From positions 62,001-126,000 of the forward strand of contig JBDUYP010000010.1 of NCBI GenBank assembly GCA_039944535.1: a DNA stretch of 64,000 nucleotides, in the 5' to 3' direction. Source of the stretch: JAMZMI01 sp039944535 (GTDB lineage Bacteria > Bacteroidota > Bacteroidia > Cytophagales > Cyclobacteriaceae). This document shows positions 46,815 through 53,884 of the stretch, one piece after another. Below the pieces are notes generated by a model. The model did no database searches and was not told the DNA's origin. It saw only the letters and a program-made list of their open reading frames with translations. The position numbers and the translations under genes were made by a program. How positions within the stretch are numbered: position 1 is the stretch's first letter; the number at the start of each line of letters is the position of its first letter.

Positions 46815-47108
46815 TTAATTGTTTTTCAGCCTTAAAATTCTTGAACTGTGATGGACCGTTAAGATAAAAATGTTGTCGTTGATAATCTCATAGATAATTC
46901 TGTAGTTACCCTCAATGAGTTCTCTTAAATTCTTCTGGTCGGTTTCAGGAACAATGCGTCCAACACTCGGATGAGTTGATAGAATTTTAACCTTATGATA
47001 AAGTTTAGATACCGTTAATTCGGCATATTTCGGTGAATCAGTAACTATGTATTCACCAATTTCACTTAAGTCAGTTAACGCGTTACTTGTCCAGACTATT
47101 TCAGCCAC
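46815..47108 (-). CDS. RelE/ParE-family toxin
   Basis: 97 residues of the ParE/RelE fold: MAEIVWTSNALTDLSEIGEYI at the start, the middle loop HPSVGRIVPE, RELIEGNYRIIYEI and a closing ILTVHHSSRIL. These are the usual landmarks of ParE-type ribonuclease or gyrase-targeting toxins; which of the two cannot be decided. It starts with GTG at 47108 and overlaps the antitoxin stop by 13 bp, so the pair is coupled. The operon fills one cassette; such modules are thought to stabilise sedentary cassette arrays. Confidence 0.88.
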   Translation of the reverse strand: MAEIVWTSNALTDLSEIGEYIVTDSPKYAELTVSKLYHKVKILSTHPSVGRIVPETDQKNLRELIEGNYRIIYEIINDNIFILTVHHSSRILRLKNN

Positions 47109-47275
47109 TTGTCAAGTTTACTTTTAGCCTCTTCTTGAGAAAAAGTGTTCCCTGCTTGTATGTCTTTTTTTCCTTTCTCAATTTTTTCAAGGACAACCAA
47201 TCTTTCAATTAGTTCGTCAAGTTCGAAATCTTGAGGCATGTCCTTAAGAGAATTGATAGCTACCTGCTTATTCAT
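47096..47275 (-). CDS. Small antitoxin partner of the RelE/ParE toxin
   Basis: A 59-residue protein starting at ATG 47275 and ending in a TAG at 47098-47096. It begins MNKQVAINSLKDMPQ, continues with the acidic helix DFELDELIERLVVLEKIEKG and ends KSKLDKWLK. This acidic-then-basic layout, with a DELIE-LxxLEKIE helix, is typical of antitoxins that precede RelE-type toxins in Bacteroidota. The toxin's GTG start lies inside its last codons. DNA binding by a short N-terminal strand is likely but not shown. Confidence 0.8.
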   Translation of the reverse strand: MNKQVAINSLKDMPQDFELDELIERLVVLEKIEKGKKDIQAGNTFSQEEAKSKLDKWLK

Positions 47276-47327
47276 AATATAAAGATACTGAAGATGTACG
47301 ATAAAGATTACTCATAGGAATAATGAT

Positions 47328-47451
47328 TACTAATATCTATGCAACAGGCATTACCCTGTTTTTTGACTCTAAATCTACCTGTAAATCACGAAAAGCGGAG
47401 TGCGGTGATGTGAAAAGGACTGATTGAGGTGAATCCAAAGGCTTATTAGAC
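47328..47451 (-). repeat. attC-like spacer B (124 bp)
   Basis: Runs from TACTAAT (47328-47334), close to the antitoxin start, to ATTAGAC (47445-47451), next to the amidohydrolase stop. It carries the common repeat with the CCTGTT-T6 stem. The ATTAGAC core corresponds, with one change, to GTCTAAC at 48366-48372 at the other end of the amidohydrolase cassette. Confidence 0.65.
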
Positions 47452-48360
47452 TCAGTCTTCTTCCAGATTTAAAAATCTCGCTGCGTTATCATAGAAGATA
47501 CCTTCTTTTTCCTGGTCAGTTAGAAAATCAAGGCTATTTAAGAAATCAATTGACTTTCCGATGGCATATGGCCACATCATCTGATCTGATCCGAACATTA
47601 CTCTGTTCAAATATCCAGCTTCCTTGATGTCTTGGAGAAATTTTTTAATATATCGTTGTGTATTAGGCTCTACCCAAAGCATCACACCCAGATCGGTGTA
47701 AAGTTGTGGATAATAAGCCATTAACCTAATCGCATGTTCTGGCCAATCTTCTCCGCCCGCATGCATAATATAAATTCTCAGCTTAGGATAATTAACCAAG
47801 ACGTCTTCAATTAAATAAGGATCACCTAAAGCTAATCTTGCCTTTGGAGCCCAAGAATATGTGCCTCCTGGATCTCCACCGCCAGTGTGAACCGCAACAG
47901 GGATATCATATTGTTCACAAATCTTTAAATAGGGTTGCCATACTGAATCACTTAAGGTTGTGCCAGAATAATAAGGACCTAACTCACCAAATACTTCTAC
48001 TTTTCCTGTTTTAATAAGCTCTTCAAATTGTATTAGGTCCATATTTAATTCATCCGGATGCATAAAATGTAATCCTTGGATAATGCGACCCTCTGAATCA
48101 TTCGATTTCCAATATTGAACACTTTCTAAAGTACCACTTACTACCCCTTTCACGATGTTATGCTTTTTCATTGCCTCATATGTTTCTACGAAGAGCATAT
48201 CCATGTCCTGTACTCCCTTGATGCCATAATGATCGAACACTTCGCCATTCAAAGTCTCTTGAGGGTAAGAATGAAGATGCATGTCAATTATTTTGGTTTG
48301 TCCAAATAGCGAGTTGCAGGTAAAGAAAATCAGTATAGCTGAAAGATGAAGTTTTGTCAT
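47452..48360 (-). CDS. Exported amidohydrolase-family (amidohydro_2) protein
   Basis: 302 residues with a signal peptide (KLHLSAILIFFTCNSLFGQ). The TIM-barrel metal site is readable: KIIDMHLHSYP with the HxH pair, VAVHTGGGDP, IYIMHAGGEDWPEHA and the catalytic aspartate in VMFGSDQMMW. This is the amidohydro_2 group (decarboxylases and lactonases), here exported to the periplasm or surface. The substrate is unknown. ATG 48360 is only a few bases from the GTCTAAC core of the neighbouring spacer. The stop at 47452 abuts the ATTAGAC core. Confidence 0.85.
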   Translation of the reverse strand: MTKLHLSAILIFFTCNSLFGQTKIIDMHLHSYPQETLNGEVFDHYGIKGVQDMDMLFVETYEAMKKHNIVKGVVSGTLESVQYWKSNDSEGRIIQGLHFMHPDELNMDLIQFEELIKTGKVEVFGELGPYYSGTTLSDSVWQPYLKICEQYDIPVAVHTGGGDPGGTYSWAPKARLALGDPYLIEDVLVNYPKLRIYIMHAGGEDWPEHAIRLMAYYPQLYTDLGVMLWVEPNTQRYIKKFLQDIKEAGYLNRVMFGSDQMMWPYAIGKSIDFLNSLDFLTDQEKEGIFYDNAARFLNLEED

Positions 48361-48365
48361 TTTGT

Positions 48366-48565
48366 GTCTAACCTTTATATAACAGGCATTACCCTGTTTT
48401 TTTGATTCTAAATCTACCTATAAATCAAGAAATGCGGAGTGCGGTCATCTGAAAAGGACTGATTGAGGTGAATTCAATGCTATAAGAGAACCACCATGCA
48501 AAACATGGCGGGAACGGTTGTCTTAGTTTTTCAGAGGGGTTGTGCAACAGCTACGTCTGTTGGGC
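48366..48565 (-). repeat. attC-like spacer C (200 bp)
   Basis: Begins GTCTAAC (48366-48372) and ends GTTGGGC (48559-48565), fitting RYYYAAC and GTTRRRY. GTTGGGCAC at the right end is complementary to GTGCCCAAC at 49545-49553, the far end of the lipoprotein cassette. The right part contains TTGTGCAACAGCTACGTCTG, shared exactly with the spacer at 50597-50616. Confidence 0.75.
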
Positions 48566-48569
48566 ACAG

Positions 48570-49529
48570 TTATTTTAGGTTTTCCAGTCTGCTAAGCACC
48601 GATTTTTTGAGTTCTTCGTCAATGTTCAATGGTTCGATCTTGGACGTTATGCTGTCAATTGGAATGAGATCATGAAGTGGTGATTCAAGTTCTTCGTAGA
48701 TACTCGCTGTATCAAGTTTGTTCAAATTCTTTGAGAGTACTTCCAGAGTTAGTTCTGGTTCTGATGAAAGAATTTTGAAAAGGAGCTCGTTACTCCATTC
48801 GCTAAACTCTACGTTCGCCTCACAGATCATGCTAAACGTACTAAGAAAATCAAGAACCATTTTTTCATTAAGGATTTCAAGGTTTTGATGAATAGAAAGA
48901 AGAGGTTCGGTTCGACACTTTGTAGAATCATAATTGTCTATTCCTGGGTGAAAGTAGTTCCGAGTCTTTTTGTAAGTTCGGCTTTCACCGTACATTGTAA
49001 GATACAGTTTGAGACCATCCACTTTTGCTGAAAAACCTATCATTTGGTCATTGCCTGTCGCAAACCACTTATCATAAGCTTCGTTGATTTTTGTCGTGTC
49101 AATGTATCCAACAGGAAACCTCGTTGAGTAGCAATCATCATAGCCAGTGACGATGTGAAAAAATATAGAGTCTCCTTTAATTGTTAAATCTTCAATCTTG
49201 GAGACAAAATATCCGGGCAAATATCCCTCTCTTGCTTCATCAAATTCGTCAGACGTTCCGAAATACCAACCCCTGACTGAATCGCCTTTCTTGTTAAATG
49301 CGATGTATTGATTTTCATTCATGTCCTTAGTGTCATAAGGATAGTCATATTCGTAGATTCCGTTTAAATAGAGTTTCTTTTTAGGTTCGTGTTCTTGTTC
49401 AATGAGTTCTGCAGGTAATTGCTTAATGGCTACAGAATCTGCTTCCATTGATTGTTGTGTCTTCTTTGAATTCGACTGGGAGTTACATGCGAATAGAAGA
49501 ATTGTTATTAGAAAGATAGGGTTTTTCAT
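48570..49529 (-). CDS. Lipoprotein of unknown function
   Basis: 319 residues. The N-terminus is a lipoprotein signal ending in LLFACNS, with the lipobox cysteine near residue 15. The mature part is rich in acidic and aromatic residues (LYLNGIYEYDYPYDTKD, KKGDSVRGWYFGTSDEFD), suggesting a beta-rich N-terminal half. The C-terminal 100 residues are predicted helical (LEILNEKMVLDFLSTFS onwards). I do not recognise a family. It is a complete cassette gene between matched GTTGGGCAC termini. Confidence 0.75.
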   Translation of the reverse strand: MKNPIFLITILLFACNSQSNSKKTQQSMEADSVAIKQLPAELIEQEHEPKKKLYLNGIYEYDYPYDTKDMNENQYIAFNKKGDSVRGWYFGTSDEFDEAREGYLPGYFVSKIEDLTIKGDSIFFHIVTGYDDCYSTRFPVGYIDTTKINEAYDKWFATGNDQMIGFSAKVDGLKLYLTMYGESRTYKKTRNYFHPGIDNYDSTKCRTEPLLSIHQNLEILNEKMVLDFLSTFSMICEANVEFSEWSNELLFKILSSEPELTLEVLSKNLNKLDTASIYEELESPLHDLIPIDSITSKIEPLNIDEELKKSVLSRLENLK

Positions 49530-49546
49530 TTGTGCAGATCAATTGT

Positions 49547-49772
49547 GCCCAACATTTATGCAACAGGCATTCCCCTGTTTTTTGACTCTAAATCTACCTA
49601 TAAATCACGAAAAGCGGGGTGCGGTCATCTGAAAAGGACTGATTGAGGTGAATCCTATGCCATAAAAGAACCACCATGCAAAGCATGGCGGGAACGGGGG
49701 AAGCTTTGCGGACGGATTGCAATAAACTGGGCTAGCAGCAGTTTGAAATCTGCATTTTAGCACGTGTTAGAT
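49547..49772 (-). repeat. attC-like spacer D (226 bp)
   Basis: Bounded by GCCCAAC (49547-49553) and GTTAGAT (49766-49772). GTTAGATGTA at the right end is the complement of TACATCTAAC at 50362-50371, the far end of the next cassette. It contains the common repeat with the CCATGC-AAA-GCATGG hairpin. This is the longest spacer; its right 60 bp (TAGCAGCAGTTTGAAATCTG) are unique. Confidence 0.7.
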
Positions 49773-49780
49773 GTAGGCTT

Positions 49781-50338
49781 TTAATCCACTTTTGATGAGT
49801 ATTTGTGGAAAAGGTTGGCATAAGGAGAGTCTATCTTAATGTGGGTTATTTCATCAAGTTTAGACGAAGTTGGTTTTAGGTCATATTCTCCTCTGGCGTT
49901 GAAGTAGTCCAGTTTTACATATGTATCAGTTACTTCGTTTACTGGTCCAATTTGAAAAGTACTATCATCACCGTATTCGCATTCTATTATAATAGCATTT
50001 CCCAATTTCTTGAGCTGGGTTAAGGTGTTCTGCAAAGTTCCCAAGCTAAACTTAACTGCCTCACGATTTTTCAGAGTTGATTCGATCAATCCCTCTTCTT
50101 TCATTATATGCCGTAGAAATCTTTCATTGTCAGTGTGCTTAATTTCAGAAACGTCCTTCTTTCTAAAAATCACTAGTCCGTCATAAAAGAAGTCAGTTGA
50201 GTCACTCATTAGAATTAATTCGTCAGTTTGTTCAAAGACAATTCCTTCAAAGTGAGTTATGCTCGATTCGTCTTCGTCAGTTATGTAAACTTTGACGTAA
50301 TCTTGGTTCTTAATATGGTTGTTTAGTTTCTTTTTCAA
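49781..50338 (-). CDS. Cassette protein of unknown function, start uncertain
   Basis: About 185 residues, mostly alternating short strands and charged helices (NHIKNQDYVKVYITDEDE, DGLVIFRKKDVSEIKH, TYVKLDYFNARGEYDL). It looks like a two-lobed soluble protein. No ATG occurs before the middle of the frame. The TTG at 50338 is a plausible start inside the cassette, but the frame stays open upstream through the GTTAGAT core to another TTG at 50377. I do not recognise a family and cannot assign a function. Confidence 0.6.
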   Translation of the reverse strand: MKKKLNNHIKNQDYVKVYITDEDESSITHFEGIVFEQTDELILMSDSTDFFYDGLVIFRKKDVSEIKHTDNERFLRHIMKEEGLIESTLKNREAVKFSLGTLQNTLTQLKKLGNAIIIECEYGDDSTFQIGPVNEVTDTYVKLDYFNARGEYDLKPTSSKLDEITHIKIDSPYANLFHKYSSKVD

Positions 50339-50364
50339 AGCTCTTTGATCAGGGTGCTGCTTAC

Positions 50365-50487
50365 ATCTAACGCCCAACTATCATCCGTAAGCTGGACTAT
50401 TCAAATTTCTATAAAAGTATCTAATCGCACCTGCCTTTGCAAACAGCTCAGTTAGCTTATGGATGATAGTGACTGTGCCTGTTGCAC
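50365..50487 (-). repeat. attC site E1 with a well-formed stem (123 bp)
   Basis: ATCTAAC (50365-50371) to GTTGCAC (50481-50487). Inner arms ACTATCATCCGTAAGCT and AGCTTATGGATGATAGT pair at 16 of 17 positions. Length, core boxes and imperfect inner stem are those of a classic integron attC site, making this one of the best-preserved sites in the array. It lacks the common 120-bp repeat of spacers A-D. Confidence 0.8.
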
Positions 50488-50622
50488 AACCCAATATATC
50501 TCCTTTTTGGATATACTGACCTTAGAGAATGCGGCTCAGATCGTTTGAGTCATGCTGTGAATTTGTGAATAGGGCCAATTCTTCACAAAGTTAGAGTTGT
50601 GCAACAGCTACGTCTGTTAGCT
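50481..50622 (-). repeat. attC-like segment E2 (142 bp), possibly a gene-less cassette
   Basis: It starts TGTTGCACAAC (50480-50490) and contains the perfect inverted copy GTTGTGCAACA (50596-50606), followed by AGCTACGTCTGTTAGCT. The closing GTTAGCT lies 9 bp before the DUF4365-TPR stop. The 23 bp GTTGTGCAACAGCTACGTCTGTT are identical to those in spacer C. No coding potential is seen. Confidence 0.6.
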
Positions 50623-50630
50623 GTTTTTTA

Positions 50631-51848
50631 TTATTCATTGAGCCTGTTCCTTTGATTTGATAGAAAGCTATCTTTAGGGAAATACGTTAACCCTTCCTTG
50701 TTCCATTTTTTTGCCTCATTCAAATTTGATTTTGCAAAAAAGGCCTCACTGATCCAGAAAAAAACATATGGGTTATCAAACTCATGCCGATTGGATATCT
50801 CTACCGCTTTTAACATTAGCTCTAAACCTTCATCAATGCGTCTAAAGTGCTTGAACAAGGATGATCCTTTCGTGAAAAGTGCTTCTGCCAGATTTGGGTT
50901 TAAGGTTAGAGCTCTATCAAAGCAAATCATCGAATTTTCGTGTTCCCAAATTATGCCATTTTGTTCACCTAAGTACATATATGTTATACCAAGGTTATTC
51001 CAAATTTCAGCCTTGTTTGGGTTAAGCTTCGCTGCAATGGATAAATTGTCAACTGCTCTTTGATAATCGTTTAGTGCATTGTATGCTGAACCAAGATTGT
51101 AGAAAATATCGTAGGATTGAGCTCTTTCCGAAATCATTGATTCATAAATTCTAACAGCATGTTCAATCATCTCATTAGTTCCTGTAGAATTACCAAACTC
51201 GGTTAGAATGGATGCTTTGTTTAATAAGGTTGTATCTGTTACCTTAATTGAAAGAGCCTTATCAATAAAACTTAGAGCATGTTCATAACTAAATAAATCA
51301 TAATGGCAAATTGCCAAAGCTTCCATTGCTAGTGAATCAAAAGGATTTCGGTTAAGGATTTGTTTTAAATATGGTATGGCTTTTCTGAAATTTCTATTGA
51401 AATAGTATCCCCATGCAATGTCATTTTCCTCATCAATTTCAGGGAGTTCATATAGTCTATGCCTGTTGCTGAATATTTTAAAAAGCTTATCTTCAACTTT
51501 TCCCCAAGCAATTTTGCTGAGTTTATTTTTTCTAGAAATACTTACTGAATAGAATTCCTTCTTATCAGTAAGGTCAAAAGTATTATCCTCAACCCAGATC
51601 CAGTAAGCCTCCTTTTCATCGTCCACATAAATGACAAGCATTGTTGGCTCTAGCCTTGTTAACCATCTATTGACCGTCGTTCGTTTAATCTTATTTACAG
51701 ATACTTTCTCTTTCCCTGAATCTATTTGTTTTCCTTTTAATTGAACAGTGAAATTAATTCCAGTCATCCCACCGCCTCTTTCAATTTCACAGTTAAGGTC
51801 TGTACCATAATCTACCCAAAAATGGTTAACAACCCAGCTTGGAGGCAC
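50631..51848 (-). CDS. DUF4365-TPR protein in a cassette, start codon unclear
   Basis: At least 405 residues. The N-terminal part matches DUF4365 (VDYGTDLNCEIE, GINFTVQLKGKQID, a PD-(D/E)xK-like layout with Asp, Glu and Gln-x-Lys), followed by about seven TPR units from residue 145 (YNLGSAYNALNDYQRAVDNL, WNNLGITYMYLGEQ, LAEALFTKG). DUF4365 proteins are nuclease-like and often linked to defence. GTG 51848 is the first canonical start. However, family-like sequence continues upstream in frame (HTNHVLEELSERFFKNL) up to the ATCTAAC core without ATG, GTG or TTG, so the true start is probably non-canonical or lost. Confidence 0.75.
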   Translation of the reverse strand: MPPSWVVNHFWVDYGTDLNCEIERGGGMTGINFTVQLKGKQIDSGKEKVSVNKIKRTTVNRWLTRLEPTMLVIYVDDEKEAYWIWVEDNTFDLTDKKEFYSVSISRKNKLSKIAWGKVEDKLFKIFSNRHRLYELPEIDEENDIAWGYYFNRNFRKAIPYLKQILNRNPFDSLAMEALAICHYDLFSYEHALSFIDKALSIKVTDTTLLNKASILTEFGNSTGTNEMIEHAVRIYESMISERAQSYDIFYNLGSAYNALNDYQRAVDNLSIAAKLNPNKAEIWNNLGITYMYLGEQNGIIWEHENSMICFDRALTLNPNLAEALFTKGSSLFKHFRRIDEGLELMLKAVEISNRHEFDNPYVFFWISEAFFAKSNLNEAKKWNKEGLTYFPKDSFLSNQRNRLNE

Positions 51849-51959
51849 TAGGTTTTTGAAGAATCTTTCTGATAATTCTTCTAAAACGTGATTGGTATGT
51901 CGATTAGGGTATTCTATGATTTTTGATTGTTTTTGTGGAAGTAGCCGACACGCAATTAC

Positions 51960-52121
51960 ATCTAACGCTCAGCTATGATGAGTGGGGATCAGAAAGCACT
52001 AACCTTTCCTCTAGCACATAGCCACGCCTTAATTTAAATTTATTACTTGTGGCGGACTTTACAAGTACCACCAAACTATCTTGACCGATGAAACCCCATT
52101 CATTCATAGCACATGTTATCA
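51960..52121 (-). repeat. attC site F (162 bp)
   Basis: Starts ATCTAAC (51960-51966) and ends GTTATCA (52115-52121). Inner arms GCTATGATGAGTGGGG (51972-51987) and CCCCATTCATTCATAGC (52094-52110) are near-complementary. GTTATCAC at the right end is the complement of GTGATAAC at 52961-52968, the far end of the HNH cassette. The two core-to-stem spacers are short, as in known attC sites. Confidence 0.8.
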
Positions 52122-52130
52122 CCTTTTCAT

Positions 52131-52949
52131 CTAGTCAACATGATATAAGTTCTCATACATCTCGTCAAACTCTTTTCGGTATCTAGCTAATTCTGATTTT
52201 AGTTCCTTGTTTTCGGGATTCAACTGCGTCAAAGTTTCAAACGTCCGTACTCTTAACTGAAATAATTTCATTCTTAAATTGGAGAAAAGATTTGGCAAGC
52301 CAATATTATGATATTCCCAATTTCTTAAAGCAAATGGATTCTCATAGTATGGAACCCGTTCGATCTTTCGATAATCCAAGCCAGCTTTTGAGAACAAATC
52401 CTTTAAATCTCTTTCAAGTATTTCTGAGCTATCAGAATTAGAGCAAGTTTCACAATAGTTATTAATAAGATCGATTCCCTCAATTATTTCGTTATAAAGT
52501 TCTGATTCACTGAAATCGAAATTCGTCTTCATTTTCAGTTCGTCAAACTCATATTCCTTTTCTTTTTGACGAGTCCAATAAAATCTTGATTCTGCGTCAA
52601 TCTGTCTGATCATTTCATTTGATAACTGCTTCCCAGCCTCAGTAAATTGAGATTCGTGATTGAGCTTTATTTCATTTAATTTCTCTTCTGGATATTTAAT
52701 GACGTCATCAGTTTCTTTGTGATGTCGATGACACATGAACATAAGGTTTTCAGGAGCACGTCTTTGCTCGTCCGTTTGACTTTCGTCAAATCTTGCTCCT
52801 CCTTTATTTGCTGATTTGATATGGCAAAGTTCTGCAACATACAAACCATCATCATTAAATATGGGGTGGCTACATTTTGGGAAAGCACATTCGTTTCCGG
52901 ATCTAGTATATAGTAGTTTATATGTATCCGCTGACGGTGCTTTTCTCAT
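52131..52949 (-). CDS. HNH endonuclease family protein
   Basis: About 272 residues. The N-terminal 100 residues form an HNH nuclease with zinc-binding pairs: RSGNECAFPKCSHPIF, VAELCHIKSANKGGARFD, and PENLMFMCHRHHKETDD. The remainder is helical, with a long coiled segment near residues 100-160 and another at the C-terminus. It probably nicks or cuts DNA; the target is unknown. ATG 52949 is preferred because an upstream ATG at 52970 overlaps the GTGATAAC core. The N-terminus begins MRKAPSADTYKLL. It is the last complete cassette. Confidence 0.8.
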   Translation of the reverse strand: MRKAPSADTYKLLYTRSGNECAFPKCSHPIFNDDGLYVAELCHIKSANKGGARFDESQTDEQRRAPENLMFMCHRHHKETDDVIKYPEEKLNEIKLNHESQFTEAGKQLSNEMIRQIDAESRFYWTRQKEKEYEFDELKMKTNFDFSESELYNEIIEGIDLINNYCETCSNSDSSEILERDLKDLFSKAGLDYRKIERVPYYENPFALRNWEYHNIGLPNLFSNLRMKLFQLRVRTFETLTQLNPENKELKSELARYRKEFDEMYENLYHVD

Positions 52950-52960
52950 TTTCCTGATTG

Positions 52961-53056
52961 GTGATAACATTTATGTAACAGGCATTACCCTGTTTTTTGA
53001 CTCTAAATCTACCTATAAATCACGAAAAGCGGAGTGCGGTCATGTGAAAAACCATT
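52961..53056 (-). repeat. Truncated attC-like spacer at the right end of the array
   Basis: It begins with the core GTGATAAC and holds the common repeat (CCTGTTTTTTGACTCTAAAT, GCGGAGTGCGGTCATGTG) for about 90 bp, then breaks off into unrelated AT-rich sequence. No further cassette gene or second core is visible, so the array appears to end or to have decayed here. No integrase gene follows. Confidence 0.6.
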
Positions 53057-53061
53057 TTTTA

Positions 53062-53089
53062 AAGTACTTATAGTCGACTATAAGTACTT
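53062..53089. repeat. Perfect 28-bp palindrome
   Basis: AAGTACTTATAGTC and its exact complement are joined without a spacer. It lies just beyond the point where the last array repeat breaks off. It could be an operator, a cruciform-forming site or a replication-associated inverted sequence. The next 360 bp (to 53448) contain no gene, only the structured repeat at 53252-53287. Confidence 0.7.
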
Positions 53090-53251
53090 AATAGTTTGGT
53101 TACATCAATCAAAACAACTAACGCTTCTGGCCTGTTTTACAACTCTTTTTACTTATCAGTACAGCAGCGGGGCTTCCCACCGTGCGCTGCATCGTGGTTT
53201 TAAAATAAGGCGGAAACGGGGCGCAGCTATTCCCTTTTCTCAAACCTTCAA

Positions 53252-53287
53252 GGTCTCTTTCTGCCAGCACAAAGCCCCGGGAGGTTT
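53252..53287. repeat. Structured repeat right of the cassette array (copy 2)
   Basis: Thirty-three of 36 bases match 45179-45214 (GGTCTCTTTCTGCCAGCACAAAGCCCCGGGAGGTTT-type unit). Here the outer arms AAACCT and AGGTTT also pair. Copies in direct orientation bracket the array of about 8 kb. Confidence 0.6.
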
Positions 53288-53448
53288 TCTTTTGTCCCCC
53301 ACCCCGCAAAATTTCTATTTTCCTCCCCGACAGTTGTTTTGTGATTTGCAAAGACAGACGCGCGCCATGGCAAAAACCAGGTAGTCAGAGCTAAAAACGG
53401 AAAGTACGAAGGTGTTTGATTATCTTGGCCAAAAACATCAAACATCTA

Positions 53449-53802
53449 ATGAAACGCCTGGCCGGACTTATCCTCTTCCTATTTGCCTTCACATCCTATT
53501 CGCAAGAAAACCCATCCGAATACATGGGCAACATGAGTGCTTACTATAAGCAAATCAACAAAGACACATGGGACTATATGAAACAGTCCATGAGAAGCAG
53601 AAACGGAAAACGCGCCGAAAAACGACGTATGGATTTGGTTAAAACCATGCAAAAATCCAGATATGAGATCAACAAAATGCCCGCCTACAAGGGAGATGCC
53701 TCCTTGCGAAAATCAGTTGTGAGCTTTTTAGACTTGGCCGTGTACTCCCTCAACAATGACTACAAAAAAATCACACTCAAAGAGACACACAAGAGAGCTT
53801 AA
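53449..53802 (+). CDS. Short secreted protein resembling the N-terminal part of LIC11966-like surface proteins
   Basis: 117 residues with a signal peptide (MKRLAGLILFLFAFTSYSQ). The mature part (YYKQINKDTWDYMKQSM, KRMDLVKTMQKSRYEIN-like helices, KGDASLRKSVVSFLDLAVYSLN) resembles the start of LIC11966-type surface proteins, which are considerably longer. The chain stops at ETHKRA. This could be a natural short form or a truncated copy; no continuing frame was found immediately downstream. ATG 53449 is chosen because it starts the signal peptide. Confidence 0.65.
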   Translation: MKRLAGLILFLFAFTSYSQENPSEYMGNMSAYYKQINKDTWDYMKQSMRSRNGKRAEKRRMDLVKTMQKSRYEINKMPAYKGDASLRKSVVSFLDLAVYSLNNDYKKITLKETHKRA

Positions 53803-53884
53803 AGAATCAAAATACTAAATGGATTCATTCGTGAACTTCAGTTAACTTTAAGTCTCACAAAACTTAAATTGACACTATCCAAAC

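Noticed and set aside
52961..53056. CRISPR array suggested by repeated blocks between 46.6 and 53.1 kb
   Set aside because: The repeats are about 120 bp, far apart, separated by genes and lack uniform spacers. They behave as attC-like cassette boundaries.
45179..53287. A composite transposon
   Set aside because: The flanking 36-bp repeats carry no transposase, no terminal inverted repeats and no target duplication were seen.
53118..53445. Open frames in the gap right of the array (both strands)
   Set aside because: They cross the structured repeat, are rich in basic and proline residues without domains, and lack plausible starts.
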